A stretch of DNA of 64,000 nt from Streptomyces sp. D2-8 (lineage in GTDB: Bacteria > Actinomycetota > Actinomycetes > Streptomycetales > Streptomycetaceae): NCBI RefSeq assembly GCF_023184515.1, contig NZ_JAAHBP010000012.1, positions 124,001 through 188,000 of the forward strand. The letters are read 5' to 3'. Numbering within the stretch: position 1 is the first letter of the stretch; each line of letters opens with the position of its first letter. This document shows positions 25,033 through 33,193 of the stretch, piece after piece. The translations under genes were made by a program, and so were the position numbers. Below the pieces are notes generated by a model. It saw only the letters and a program-made list of their open reading frames with translations, searched no databases and was not told the DNA's origin.

Positions 25033-26265
25033 TCAGATCGGCAGCGTGACGCGCATGACGAGCCCACCCCCCTCACGCGGCTGGGCGTAGATGTGCCCGC
25101 CGTGCGCCCGGGCCACGGACCGGACGATGGAGAGCCCGAGCCCGACACCCTTGTCGCTGCCCGTCCGCTCCGTGCGCAACCGCCGGAACGGCTCGAAGAG
25201 GTTGTCGATCTCGTACGCCGGCACGACCGGGCCCGTGTTGGAGACGACCAGGACCGCCTGGCCGTGCTGCACGTCGGTGGTGACCTCGACCCAGCCGCCC
25301 TCCGCCACGTTGTAGCGCACGGCGTTCTGCACCAGGTTGAGCGCGATCCGCTCCAGCAGCACGCCATTGCCCTGGATGACCGCGGGCTTCTGCTCGCCGC
25401 GGATCCGTACGCCCTTGCCCTCGGCCTCGCCGTGCACCTGGTCGATGGCCTGCGAGGCGACCTCGGCGAGGTCCACGGGCCCCCGCTCGACGACCTGGTT
25501 GTCGCTGCGGGCGAGCAGCAGCAGGCCCTCGACGAGCTGCTCGCTGCGCTCGTTGGTGGCCAGCAGCGTCTTGCCGAGCTGCTGGAGCTCCATGGGCGCC
25601 TGCGGGTCGGACAGGTGCACCTCGAGGAGCGTGCGGTTGATCGCCAGCGGCGTTCTCAGTTCGTGCGAGGCGTTGCCGACGAAGCGCTGCTGGGCCGTGA
25701 AGGCCCGCTGCAGCCGCTCCAGCATGTCGTCGAAGGTGTCCGCCAGCTCCTTCAGCTCGTCGTCCGGGCCGTCCAGCTCGATCCGGCGGGACAGGTCGGA
25801 GCCCGCCACCGCGCGGGCGGTGCGGGTGATCCGGCCCAGCGGCGACAGGACCCGGCCGGCCATCGCGTAGCCGAAGGCGAAGGCGATGACCGCCAGACCC
25901 AGCAGGGCCAGGAGCGAGCGGCTGAGCAGACTGTCCAGGGCGTGCCGGCGCTGCTCGTTGACGCAACTGTTCATGGCGTCGTTGAACTCGCTGGGCGAGG
26001 CCTGGCCGGGCAGGTTGCAGATGTCGCTGGTGACCTTGCCCTCGACGATCTTGAACGGCAGGTCGCTGCCCACGTTCAGGGCCTGGGCGGCCAGCAGGTA
26101 GATGATCGACAGCAGCAGGATGCCGGCGATCAGGAACATGCCGCCGTAGAGCAGCGTGAGCCGTATGCGGATGGTCGGGCGCAGCCACGGGAAGGGCGGC
26201 ACGGGCCTTCTGGGGTCCCAGGTGGGCTTGGGAGGCGCATGCGGGGGCGCGGGAGTCGCTGCCAC
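25033..26265 (-). CDS. cutS: Sensor histidine kinase CutS
   Basis: A 410-residue sensor kinase. TM1 is about 33-60 and TM2 about 113-138; the extracytoplasmic loop (61-112) contains exactly two cysteines, C83 and C101. HAMP is at 138-190, the DHp phospho-acceptor is His201 (NASHELRTPLA), and the ATPase has N-box NLVQNAVRYN and G-boxes ending GVGLGLSIVRSVA. In S. coelicolor CutS the paired cysteines have been implicated in sensing the redox or folding state outside the cell. The start is GTG, 6 bp after cutR. Gene order and sequence match cutRS. Confidence 0.88.
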   Translation of the reverse strand: MAATPAPPHAPPKPTWDPRRPVPPFPWLRPTIRIRLTLLYGGMFLIAGILLLSIIYLLAAQALNVGSDLPFKIVEGKVTSDICNLPGQASPSEFNDAMNSCVNEQRRHALDSLLSRSLLALLGLAVIAFAFGYAMAGRVLSPLGRITRTARAVAGSDLSRRIELDGPDDELKELADTFDDMLERLQRAFTAQQRFVGNASHELRTPLAINRTLLEVHLSDPQAPMELQQLGKTLLATNERSEQLVEGLLLLARSDNQVVERGPVDLAEVASQAIDQVHGEAEGKGVRIRGEQKPAVIQGNGVLLERIALNLVQNAVRYNVAEGGWVEVTTDVQHGQAVLVVSNTGPVVPAYEIDNLFEPFRRLRTERTGSDKGVGLGLSIVRSVARAHGGHIYAQPREGGGLVMRVTLPI

Positions 26266-26271
26266 GGGGTA

Positions 26272-26925
26272 TCAGATCCGGTAGCCGGAGCCGGGGACGG
26301 TGACGATGACCGGCGGCTCGCCGAGCTTGCGGCGCAGGGTCATGACCGTCACGCGCACGACGTTCGTGAACGGGTCCGTGTTCTCGTCCCAGGCCTTCTC
26401 CAGGAGCTGCTCCGCCGAGACGACGGCGCCCTCGCTGCGCATCAGCACCTCCAGGACCGCGAACTCCTTGGGCGCGAGCTGGACCTCCTTGCCGTCGCGG
26501 AAGACCTCGCGGCGGTTGGGGTCGAGCTTGATCCCGGCGCGCTCCAGGACGGGCGGCAGGGGCACGCTGGTACGCCGGCCCAGGGCGCGCACCCGCGCGA
26601 TCAGCTCACTGAACGCGAACGGCTTGGGCAGGTAGTCGTCGGCGCCGATCTCCAGCCCTTCGACCCGGTCGCTGACGTCGCCGGAGGCCGTCAGCATCAG
26701 CACGCGCGTGGGCATGCCCAGTTCGACGATCTTGCGGCAGACGTCGTCGCCGTGCACGAACGGGAGGTCGCGGTCGAGGACGACCACGTCGTAGTCGTTG
26801 ACGCCGATGCGCTCCAGGGCGGCCGCACCGTCGTACACGACGTCGACGGCCATGGCCTCCCGGCGCAGTCCGGTGGCCACCGCATCGGCGAGCAGTTGCT
26901 CGTCCTCGACGACGAGTACGCGCAC
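26272..26925 (-). CDS. cutR: OmpR-family response regulator CutR
   Basis: A 217-residue regulator (the usual CutR length). Receiver: acidic pocket VEDE (7-9), phospho-acceptor Asp51 (VVVLDRDLPFVHG), KPF. The C-terminal winged helix has APKEFAVLEVLMRSEG and RVTVMTLRRKLGEPP. It is the first gene of the cutRS operon. CutRS is known in Streptomyces for repressing antibiotic production and tuning secretion-stress proteases (established for S. coelicolor, inferred here). Confidence 0.88.
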   Translation of the reverse strand: MRVLVVEDEQLLADAVATGLRREAMAVDVVYDGAAALERIGVNDYDVVVLDRDLPFVHGDDVCRKIVELGMPTRVLMLTASGDVSDRVEGLEIGADDYLPKPFAFSELIARVRALGRRTSVPLPPVLERAGIKLDPNRREVFRDGKEVQLAPKEFAVLEVLMRSEGAVVSAEQLLEKAWDENTDPFTNVVRVTVMTLRRKLGEPPVIVTVPGSGYRI

Positions 26926-27341
26926 GTTCCTGGTCCTTCCTCATGTCCACCCGCGTAGCCCTTCACCGGGCGCACGCGGGCAGGGGTCTTCGACGGTGCC
27001 TTGGTGTGTTGCCCTCCATCCTGCCCTTTTCGGCCATAAGTCGGAGGTAAGGCGGGTGGGAGGGCGGGGGCCCGAGGGGGAATACGAGATTTTCTCCTCC
27101 GGTTAGGTTTCCACGAAAGGGAGCTTGGGGAGGACGGCTTTACATCCCACGATCACGCTCTGCTGGCGCCGCACCACCATGCGGTGCGCAACAATCCGCT
27201 TTTCCGCAGGGCGGGCGTGGGTGTCCGGCACCGTCGCCGCCCAGCCGAGCGGCGCTGGGCATCCACATGCGGCGTGATCGTCCCTTCCGAACGGCACACC
27301 CCCGTGCCAACGACCCACGACCCAGGACGAGGGGGCGCAGC
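26926..27341. other. Intergenic region between cutR and the 57-aa ORF
   Basis: No gene is supported. It must hold the cutRS promoter (near 26930-27050, where the sequence is locally less GC-rich) and the promoter of the small plus-strand ORF. No clear hairpin or repeat was seen. Confidence 0.4.
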
Positions 27342-27515
27342 ATGGACGCATTCACCGCAGGACTTCTGCAGCGCATAAGGGCGACCGAGTCCGATCTGTC
27401 CCGGGCTCGCGACGAGGGCGACGAGTTCCTCGTCGATGTGGAGCAGGGCGAGCTCGACGACCTGCGCCGTCTCGCCGCCGAGCACGGTGTGCAGGTCGGC
27501 GCGACGCGCGTCTGA
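27342..27515 (+). CDS. Small conserved-looking acidic protein (57 aa)
   Basis: A 57-residue helical, acidic protein (MDAFTAGLLQRIRATESDL, then DLRRLAAEHGVQVG). The ATG is preceded by GAGGGGG and the stop is followed by a strong terminator, so it is an independent small transcription unit. It is probably a cytoplasmic coiled-coil-like peptide. Function unknown. Confidence 0.7.
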   Translation: MDAFTAGLLQRIRATESDLSRARDEGDEFLVDVEQGELDDLRRLAAEHGVQVGATRV

Positions 27516-27528
27516 TCAGGCCGTACGA

Positions 27529-27565
27529 AAGCGGGCCCCGGCGAATCCAGCGCCGGGGCCCGCTT
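27529..27565 (+). terminator. Terminator after the 57-aa ORF
   Basis: A 15-bp perfect stem (27529-27543 with 27551-27565), 7-nt loop, 13 bp after the stop. It could also act for the convergent monophosphatase gene ending at 27637. Confidence 0.85.
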
Positions 27566-27636
27566 CGTTGCCGTAGGGGTGCGTTCACCTGGTGTTCGGC
27601 ACGCCGTCGGCCTTCGCAGGGCGGCTCCGGCCCCCC

Positions 27637-28452
27637 TCAGTCGTGCCAGGCTCCGAAGTCCTCCAGGAGGCGCTGGAGGGGCTCGAAGACGCCGGGGGTA
27701 CCCGCCACTGCCAGATCGCCTGACGGGCCCTTACCGGGGCGTCCACCGGTCAGCGCGCCCGCCTCCCGGGCGATCAGGTCCCCCGCCGCGAGGTCCCAGG
27801 GGTGCAGGCCGCGCTCGTAGTAGCCGTCGAGGCGTCCCGCGGCCACGTCGCACAGGTCGACCGCGGCCGAGCCGCCGCGCCGGATGTCGCGCAGCAGGGG
27901 GATCAGCCGCTGGGCCACATCGGCCTGGTGGGCGCGGACCTCGGCGACGTAGTTGAAGCCCGTGGAGACCAGCGCCTGGTCCAGGGGCGGCGCGGGGCGG
28001 CAGGCCAGCCCGCGCTCGCCGTCCCAGGTGCCGGTGGCCCAGGCACCCCGGCCGCGCACGGCATGGAACGTCTCGCCGCGCATCGGTGCCGTGACGACTC
28101 CGACGACGGTCTCGCCGTCCTGCTCGGCGGCGATGGAGACGGCCCAGGTCGGCAGCCCGTAAAGGTAGTTCACCGTGCCGTCGAGCGGGTCGATCACCCA
28201 GCGGACGCCGCTCGTGCCCTCCGAGGCGGCACCCTCCTCGCCGAGGACGCCGTCGTCCGGGCGGCGCTCGGCGATCAGGCCCGTGATCAGCTTCTCGGCC
28301 GCGATGTCCATCTCGGTGACGACGTCGATCGGGCTGGACTTGGTCGCGGCGACCGCGAGGTCGGCCGGGCGCCCGTCCCGCAGCAGCGCGCCGGCGCGGC
28401 GGGCGGCCTCCTGGGCGAGTTCGAGCAGGTCCGTGTGCAGGGGGTCGGTCAC
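27637..28452 (-). CDS. Inositol monophosphatase family protein (SuhB-like)
   Basis: A 271-residue Mg2+-dependent phosphatase of the IMPase fold. Metal ligands lie in LGEEGA and in WVIDPLDGTVNYLYG, and the third motif is HPWDLAAGDLI. Substrates in the family include inositol-1-phosphate, histidinol phosphate and PAP; none is decided here. The GTG at 28452 follows GAGGAGC and is 8 bp after the ferrochelatase stop, so the genes are co-transcribed. The locus corresponds to the suhB position near sigA/dut in mycobacteria. Confidence 0.85.
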   Translation of the reverse strand: MTDPLHTDLLELAQEAARRAGALLRDGRPADLAVAATKSSPIDVVTEMDIAAEKLITGLIAERRPDDGVLGEEGAASEGTSGVRWVIDPLDGTVNYLYGLPTWAVSIAAEQDGETVVGVVTAPMRGETFHAVRGRGAWATGTWDGERGLACRPAPPLDQALVSTGFNYVAEVRAHQADVAQRLIPLLRDIRRGGSAAVDLCDVAAGRLDGYYERGLHPWDLAAGDLIAREAGALTGGRPGKGPSGDLAVAGTPGVFEPLQRLLEDFGAWHD

Positions 28453-28460
28453 GGTGCTCC

Positions 28461-29588
28461 TCACGCGTAGGTGCTGTCGGCGCCCGCGGCGGCGGGCCGG
28501 GGGGCGCGGGCGGGGCAGCAGCCGACCGGGCAGAGGTTGTGGCTCGCCCCGAGGGCGCCCAGGGCGCACGGCGTGACGTCCTGCCCGCGCTCGACGGCGG
28601 CGCGCTCCACGACGAGCTCGCGGATCGCCGCGGCGAACCTCGGATCGGCGCCGACGGTGGCAGACCGCCGCATCGGCAGCCCGAGCTCCTCGGCCCGGGC
28701 CCTGGCCTCCGTGTCGAGGTCGTAGAGGACCTCCATGTGGTCGGAGACGAAGCCGATGGGGGCGATGACGACGGCCGGGACGCCGGCCGCGTGCCGCTCG
28801 TCGAGGTGATCGCAGATGTCGGGCTCCAGCCACGGGATGTGCGGGGCGCCGGAGCGGGACTGGTAGACGAGCTGCCACGGGTGGTCGACGCCGGTGCGCT
28901 CCCCGACGGCGTCGGCGATCTGCTGCGCCACGTCCAGGTGCTGCTTCACATAGGCTCCACCGTCGCCGTGCTCCTCGACCGGGCCGGAGGTGTCGGCGGA
29001 GGCCGTCGGGATCGAGTGCGTCGAGAAGGCGAGGTGCGCCCCGTCCCGGACGTCCTCGGGAAGCTCGGCGAGGGACTGGAGCACCCCGTCGATCATGGGC
29101 TCCAGGAAGCCCGGGTGGTTGAAGTAGTGCCGCAGCTTGTCGACCTTCGGCAGCTCCAGCCCCTCGGTCTCCAGGGCCGCGAGCGCGTCGGCGAGGTTCT
29201 CGCGGTACTGGCGGCAGCCCGAGTACGAGGCGTAGGCGCTGGTGGCGAGGACCAGGATGCGGCGGCGGCCGTCGCGAACCATCTCGCGCAGCGTGTCCGT
29301 CAGGTACGGCGCCCAGTTGCGGTTGCCCCAGTAGACCGGCAGGTCCAGGCCGTGGTCGGCGAAGTCCTTGCGCAGAGCGTCGAGCAGGGCGCGGTTCTGG
29401 TCGTTGATCGGGCTGACCCCGCCGAAGAGGAAGTAGTGCTGCCCGACTTCCTTGAGGCGTTCCTTGGGGATGCCGCGCCCACGCGTCACGTTCTCCAGGA
29501 ACGGGACCACGTCGTCCGGGCCTTCCGGGCCGCCGAACGAGAGCAGGAGCAGGGCGTCGTAGGGGCTGACATCGCGCGCGTCTGGCAT
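28461..29588 (-). CDS. Ferrochelatase (probably coproporphyrin ferrochelatase)
   Basis: A 375-residue ferrochelatase that inserts Fe2+ into a porphyrin in haem synthesis. The N-terminal LLLSFGGPEGPDDVVPFLENV, the active-site His in FSTHSIP, and the second signature IGFVSDHMEVLYDLD are all present. Actinobacteria use the coproporphyrin-dependent branch (CpfC), so coproporphyrin III is the likely substrate. A C-terminal cysteine cluster (CALGALGASHNLCPVGCC) fits a [2Fe-2S] site as seen in some actinobacterial enzymes. It is followed in the same operon by the monophosphatase. Confidence 0.9.
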   Translation of the reverse strand: MPDARDVSPYDALLLLSFGGPEGPDDVVPFLENVTRGRGIPKERLKEVGQHYFLFGGVSPINDQNRALLDALRKDFADHGLDLPVYWGNRNWAPYLTDTLREMVRDGRRRILVLATSAYASYSGCRQYRENLADALAALETEGLELPKVDKLRHYFNHPGFLEPMIDGVLQSLAELPEDVRDGAHLAFSTHSIPTASADTSGPVEEHGDGGAYVKQHLDVAQQIADAVGERTGVDHPWQLVYQSRSGAPHIPWLEPDICDHLDERHAAGVPAVVIAPIGFVSDHMEVLYDLDTEARARAEELGLPMRRSATVGADPRFAAAIRELVVERAAVERGQDVTPCALGALGASHNLCPVGCCPARAPRPAAAGADSTYA

Positions 29589-29758
29589 GAGTCGATCCTG
29601 CCACCCTGCACTGACAGCCGGGAAACGGCGGGGTGGCGCCCGCGCGGCACGCGGGCCCGGGGGTGCTCCGGGGCTGGGCCGGACGGGTGCATCGGGGTGC
29701 CCCGAGCCGTAAGCTGTGTCGACTGCGTTCGCAGCTTACTGAGCCCTTCGGAGACCCC

Positions 29759-30997
29759 GTGCCCAGCCCCTACCGCGCCCTGTTCGCAGCACCCGGCTCC
29801 AAGGGTTTCTCCGCTGCGGGCTTCCTCGGTCGGATGCCGCTGTCGATGATGGGCATCGGCGTGGTCACGATGGTCTCCCAGCTCACCGGGCGGTACGGGC
29901 TGGCCGGTGGCCTGTCGGCGACCATCGCGCTGGCCGCCGCGGTGGCCGGACCCCAGGTCTCGCGCCTGGTGGACCAGTACGGGCAGCGGCGGGTGCTGCG
30001 CCCGGCCACGCTGATCTCGCTCACGGCGGCGGCGGTCCTGCTGTTCGCCGCGCACTACGGGTGGCCGGACTGGGTGCTGTTCGTGGCCTGCGCCGGCATC
30101 GGCTGCGTGCCGAGCGTGGGCGCGATGATCCGGGCTCGCTGGGCGGCGCTGTACCGGGGCACCCCGCGGCTGCACACCGCGTACTCCTTCGAGTCCGTGG
30201 TGGACGAGGTGTGCTTCATCTTCGGGCCGATCATCTCCATCGGCCTGTCCACGGCCTGGTTCCCGGAGGCCGGCCCGCTGCTCGCCGCCTGCTTCCTGGC
30301 CGTCGGCGTGTTCTGGCTGACCGCGCAGCGCGCCACCGAACCCGAGCCGCACCCGCGCGAGCGCAAGGGCGGCGGCAGCGCGATGCGCGCGGCGGGGCTC
30401 CGGGTCCTGGTGGCCACCTTCGTCGCCACCGGGGCGATCTTCGGGGCGGTCGACGTGGTCACCGTGGCCTTCGCCGACGAGGAGGGGCACAAGGCCGCAG
30501 CGAGCGTCGTCCTCGCCCTGTACGCGGCAGGTTCCTGTGTGGCGGGCATGATCTTCGGGCTGCTGCACTTCGCCGGAGCACCGGAACGTCGATGGCTGCT
30601 GGGCGTATGTGCCATGGCCGTGAGTATGATCCCCCTCCTACTGGTCGGAAACTTGCCGTTTCTGGCCGTGGCGCTGTTCGTTGCGGGTCTGTCCATCGCT
30701 CCCACGATGATCACGACGATGTCCCTCATCGAAGAGCACGTACCACGCGCGCAGCTCACCGAAGGAATGACCTGGGTGAGCACCGGGCTCGCGGTGGGAG
30801 TCGCACTCGGCTCCGCCGCGGCCGGCTGGGTGATCGACGCGGCCGGGGCGCGTGCCGGGTACGGGGTTCCGGCGGTGGCCGGGGCCGCCGCGGTCGCGGT
30901 GGGTTTCCTCGGGTTCCGCCGGCTCAAGCGACCGGCACCGGGTCGGGGAGGCTCCGTTGAGCAGCACAGCGAACGGAAAGAACGGCACGTGGCGTAA
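29759..30997 (+). CDS. MFS transporter (about 12 TM)
   Basis: A 412-residue major facilitator with about 12 hydrophobic segments, a central cytoplasmic loop around residue 200 (EPEPHPRERKGGGS) and a charged tail. The sequence RLVDQYGQRRVLRPA at about 65-80 corresponds to motif A between TM2 and TM3. The GTG at 29759 is chosen for the GGAG site 5 nt upstream. The substrate is unknown. The last 41 bp overlap the following oxidase gene, so expression is coupled. Confidence 0.82.
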   Translation: MPSPYRALFAAPGSKGFSAAGFLGRMPLSMMGIGVVTMVSQLTGRYGLAGGLSATIALAAAVAGPQVSRLVDQYGQRRVLRPATLISLTAAAVLLFAAHYGWPDWVLFVACAGIGCVPSVGAMIRARWAALYRGTPRLHTAYSFESVVDEVCFIFGPIISIGLSTAWFPEAGPLLAACFLAVGVFWLTAQRATEPEPHPRERKGGGSAMRAAGLRVLVATFVATGAIFGAVDVVTVAFADEEGHKAAASVVLALYAAGSCVAGMIFGLLHFAGAPERRWLLGVCAMAVSMIPLLLVGNLPFLAVALFVAGLSIAPTMITTMSLIEEHVPRAQLTEGMTWVSTGLAVGVALGSAAAGWVIDAAGARAGYGVPAVAGAAAVAVGFLGFRRLKRPAPGRGGSVEQHSERKERHVA

Positions 30998-32276
30998 CTG
31001 GGGCGGCAACGTCTCGGCACGTCCCGCGCGAGAGGTCACCCCTGCCTCCGTCGACGAGCTGGCCGCCGCCGTGCGGCGGGCCGCCGAGGACGGTCTGAAG
31101 GTGAAGGCCGTCGGCGCCGGGCACTCCTTCACGTCCATAGCCGCGACGGACGGCGTGTTGATCCGCCCTCAACTGTTGACCGGCATACGCAGCATTGATC
31201 GCGAGAACATGACGGTCACGGTGGAGGCCGGCACCCCGCTCAAGAGGCTCAACATGGCCCTCGCACGCGAGGGCCTGTCGCTCACGAACATGGGCGACAT
31301 CATGGAGCAGACGGTCTCCGGAGCCACCAGTACCGGCACGCACGGCACGGGCCGCGACTCCGGTTCGATCGCCGCCCAGATCCGGGGCCTGGAACTGGTC
31401 ACCGCGGACGGCTCGGTCCTCAGCTGCTCCGAGAAGGACAACCCGGAGGTGTTCGCGGCGGCCCGCCTGGGCCTCGGCGCGCTGGGCATCGTCACCGCGA
31501 TCACGTTCGCCGTCGAGCCGGTCTTCCTGCTCACGGCCCGCGAGGAACCGATGCCGTTCGACCGGGTCCTCGCGGACTTCGAGGAACTCTGGGCCGAGAA
31601 CGAGCACTTCGAGTTCTACTGGTTCCCGCACACCGGCAGCACCAACACCAAGCGCAACAACCGCAGCGCGGGCCCGGAGAAGCCCGTGCCGCAGCTCCAG
31701 AGCTGGTTCGAGGACGAGTTCCTCTCCAACGGCGTCTTCCAGGTGGCCAACTGGGTCGGCCGCGCGGTGCCCGCCACGATCCCCGCGATCGCCCAGATCT
31801 CCAGCAAGGCCCTGTCCGCGCGGACCTACACGGACATCCCTTACAAGGTCTTCACGTCCCCGCGCCGGGTGCGCTTCGTGGAGATGGAGTACGCCGTTCC
31901 GCGCGCGGCCGTCGTCGAGGCGCTGCGCGAGCTGAAGACGATGGTCGACCGTTCCGGACTCAGGGTCAGCTTCCCGATCGAGGTGCGCACCGCCCCGGCC
32001 GACGACATCACGCTGTCCACCGCCTCCGGCCGGGACAGCGCGTACATCGCCGTCCACATGTTCCAGGGCACGCCCTACCAGCGGTACTTCACGGCCGCCG
32101 AGCGCATCTTCACCGCCCACGAAGGCCGTCCGCACTGGGGCAAAGTCCACACGCGGGACGCCGAGTACTTCTCCCGGGTGTATCCGCGCTTCGGCGAGTT
32201 CACGGCGCTGCGGGATCGTCTCGATCCTGATCGGCGGTTCCAGAACGACTACTTGCGGCGGGTTCTGGGAGCGTAG
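30957..32276 (+). CDS. D-arabinono-1,4-lactone oxidase / aldonolactone oxidase family FAD protein
   Basis: A 439-residue FAD-linked oxidoreductase of the vanillyl-alcohol oxidase family. The FAD domain (about 20-190) has VKAVGAGHSFTSIAATDG and SGATSTGTHGTG. The C-terminal ALO domain ends HWGKVHTRDAEYFSRVYPRF, then a FQNDYLRRVLG tail. It would oxidise an aldono-lactone or an alditol; the electron acceptor is undetermined. The start is a TTG at 30957 with GGGAGG 5 nt upstream, inside the preceding MFS gene; no nearer ATG or GTG keeps the N-terminus SSTANGKNGTWRNWGGN. Confidence 0.83.
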   Translation: MSSTANGKNGTWRNWGGNVSARPAREVTPASVDELAAAVRRAAEDGLKVKAVGAGHSFTSIAATDGVLIRPQLLTGIRSIDRENMTVTVEAGTPLKRLNMALAREGLSLTNMGDIMEQTVSGATSTGTHGTGRDSGSIAAQIRGLELVTADGSVLSCSEKDNPEVFAAARLGLGALGIVTAITFAVEPVFLLTAREEPMPFDRVLADFEELWAENEHFEFYWFPHTGSTNTKRNNRSAGPEKPVPQLQSWFEDEFLSNGVFQVANWVGRAVPATIPAIAQISSKALSARTYTDIPYKVFTSPRRVRFVEMEYAVPRAAVVEALRELKTMVDRSGLRVSFPIEVRTAPADDITLSTASGRDSAYIAVHMFQGTPYQRYFTAAERIFTAHEGRPHWGKVHTRDAEYFSRVYPRFGEFTALRDRLDPDRRFQNDYLRRVLGA

Positions 32277-32718
32277 GCGAAGCACTGGGGGCGGTGCTGC
32301 CGGCCTCCTCGCTCCCGGTGGCGTTCGGGGTCGGGGTCGGGCTGGGCGTCGCAGCGCCGCTCTCGCCGGTGGAGGGCGGGGGTGGTCTCGCCCTGCGGTG
32401 CACCGGACGGGCCGGTCGCAGGAGCGTCGGCGGCGCCGGAGTCGTCCGGGCTGCCGGAGTCGGGGGTACCGGAACCGGATGCCCCGGACGTCCCCGAGCC
32501 GCCCGAACCACCAGGGCCCGGCGAGGTGGTGCCGCCGGCCTGGCGGCCACGGCGGTCGCGTCCCGGAGCTGCTCTCCGGTGCGCTTGAAGAAGTGCTGGA
32601 AGAGCCTGCCGCCGCAGGTGGCGACCACACTGACGACGCCGGCGCCGAGGATCGTGCCGTACACCCCGAAGCAGGACGCCGGTTCGGCGGCCGGGACCGC
32701 CGCCACGGCACCTTTCAC
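32200..32718 (-). pseudogene. Frame-disrupted small Gly/Ser/Pro-rich protein gene
   Basis: The GTG at 32718 opens a conserved-looking N-terminus of ~60 residues (VKGAVAAVPAAEPASCFGVYG, then VVATCGGRLFQHFFKRTGEQLR) with two Cys and a hydrophobic stretch. From about 32540 to 32380 the coding signal (G/C third positions, Gly/Ser/Thr composition such as GGTTSPGPGGSGGSGTSG) moves to the neighbouring frame. It returns to the first frame from about 32373 (STGESGAATPSPTPTPN). Two compensating indels would explain this. The first frame stops at 32200 and the second at 32249, both inside the convergent oxidase gene. It may be a pseudogene, a sequencing artefact or a real short protein with an altered linker. 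Confidence 0.5.
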
Positions 32719-33193
32719 GCATCCCCGGACCTTGCCTGCCTTTCCCGTACACGGTCGTTCAACTGCACAAGAAGGGGACGTGCGACCGAAACCCTTAGTT
32801 CCGATTCAGGCGATTACGTGAAGTTCCCCACGTTCAAGATCGCGAATCGGGGGCAAGGGGCGGCCAAGCCCCACGACTTGCCAGAAGTTGGACGGCGCGC
32901 CAATCCACGCACGTGGCCCAAATGGAGTACTGTTGCGAGCCCTGGGTCCGGTCTCCCGTCAGGGTGTACAGGGCCTTTAAGGACCGCCGGGAGGGGGCTA
33001 GTTGCACAGGGTGACAGAGTTCGTCACTTAGCGTTGCGAATAGGTAACCGTGCCATAACGGCGATCCAGGGCCCGCGCCCGACACGCCGGGCAACTCGGC
33101 AAGGTTGTGGCAGGCTGCACCCGGGCAGGCCACACTCGACTAGCGGAAGCAGCGACGCACGTGACGTCGGCAGGCACCACCCGGGAGGTCCCC
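32719..33193. other. Upstream region of sepH
   Basis: A 475-bp stretch with no supported gene. It is less GC-rich around 33010-33060 and contains an inverted repeat GTGAC-N7-GTCAC (33011-33027), about 170 bp before the sepH start, a candidate promoter-proximal regulatory site. Short open frames here lack ribosome sites and Streptomyces codon bias. Confidence 0.4.

Noticed and set aside
33011..33027. GTGAC-N7-GTCAC as a Crp site upstream of sepH
   Set aside because: The spacing does not fit the Streptomyces Crp consensus as I know it; kept only as an inverted repeat.
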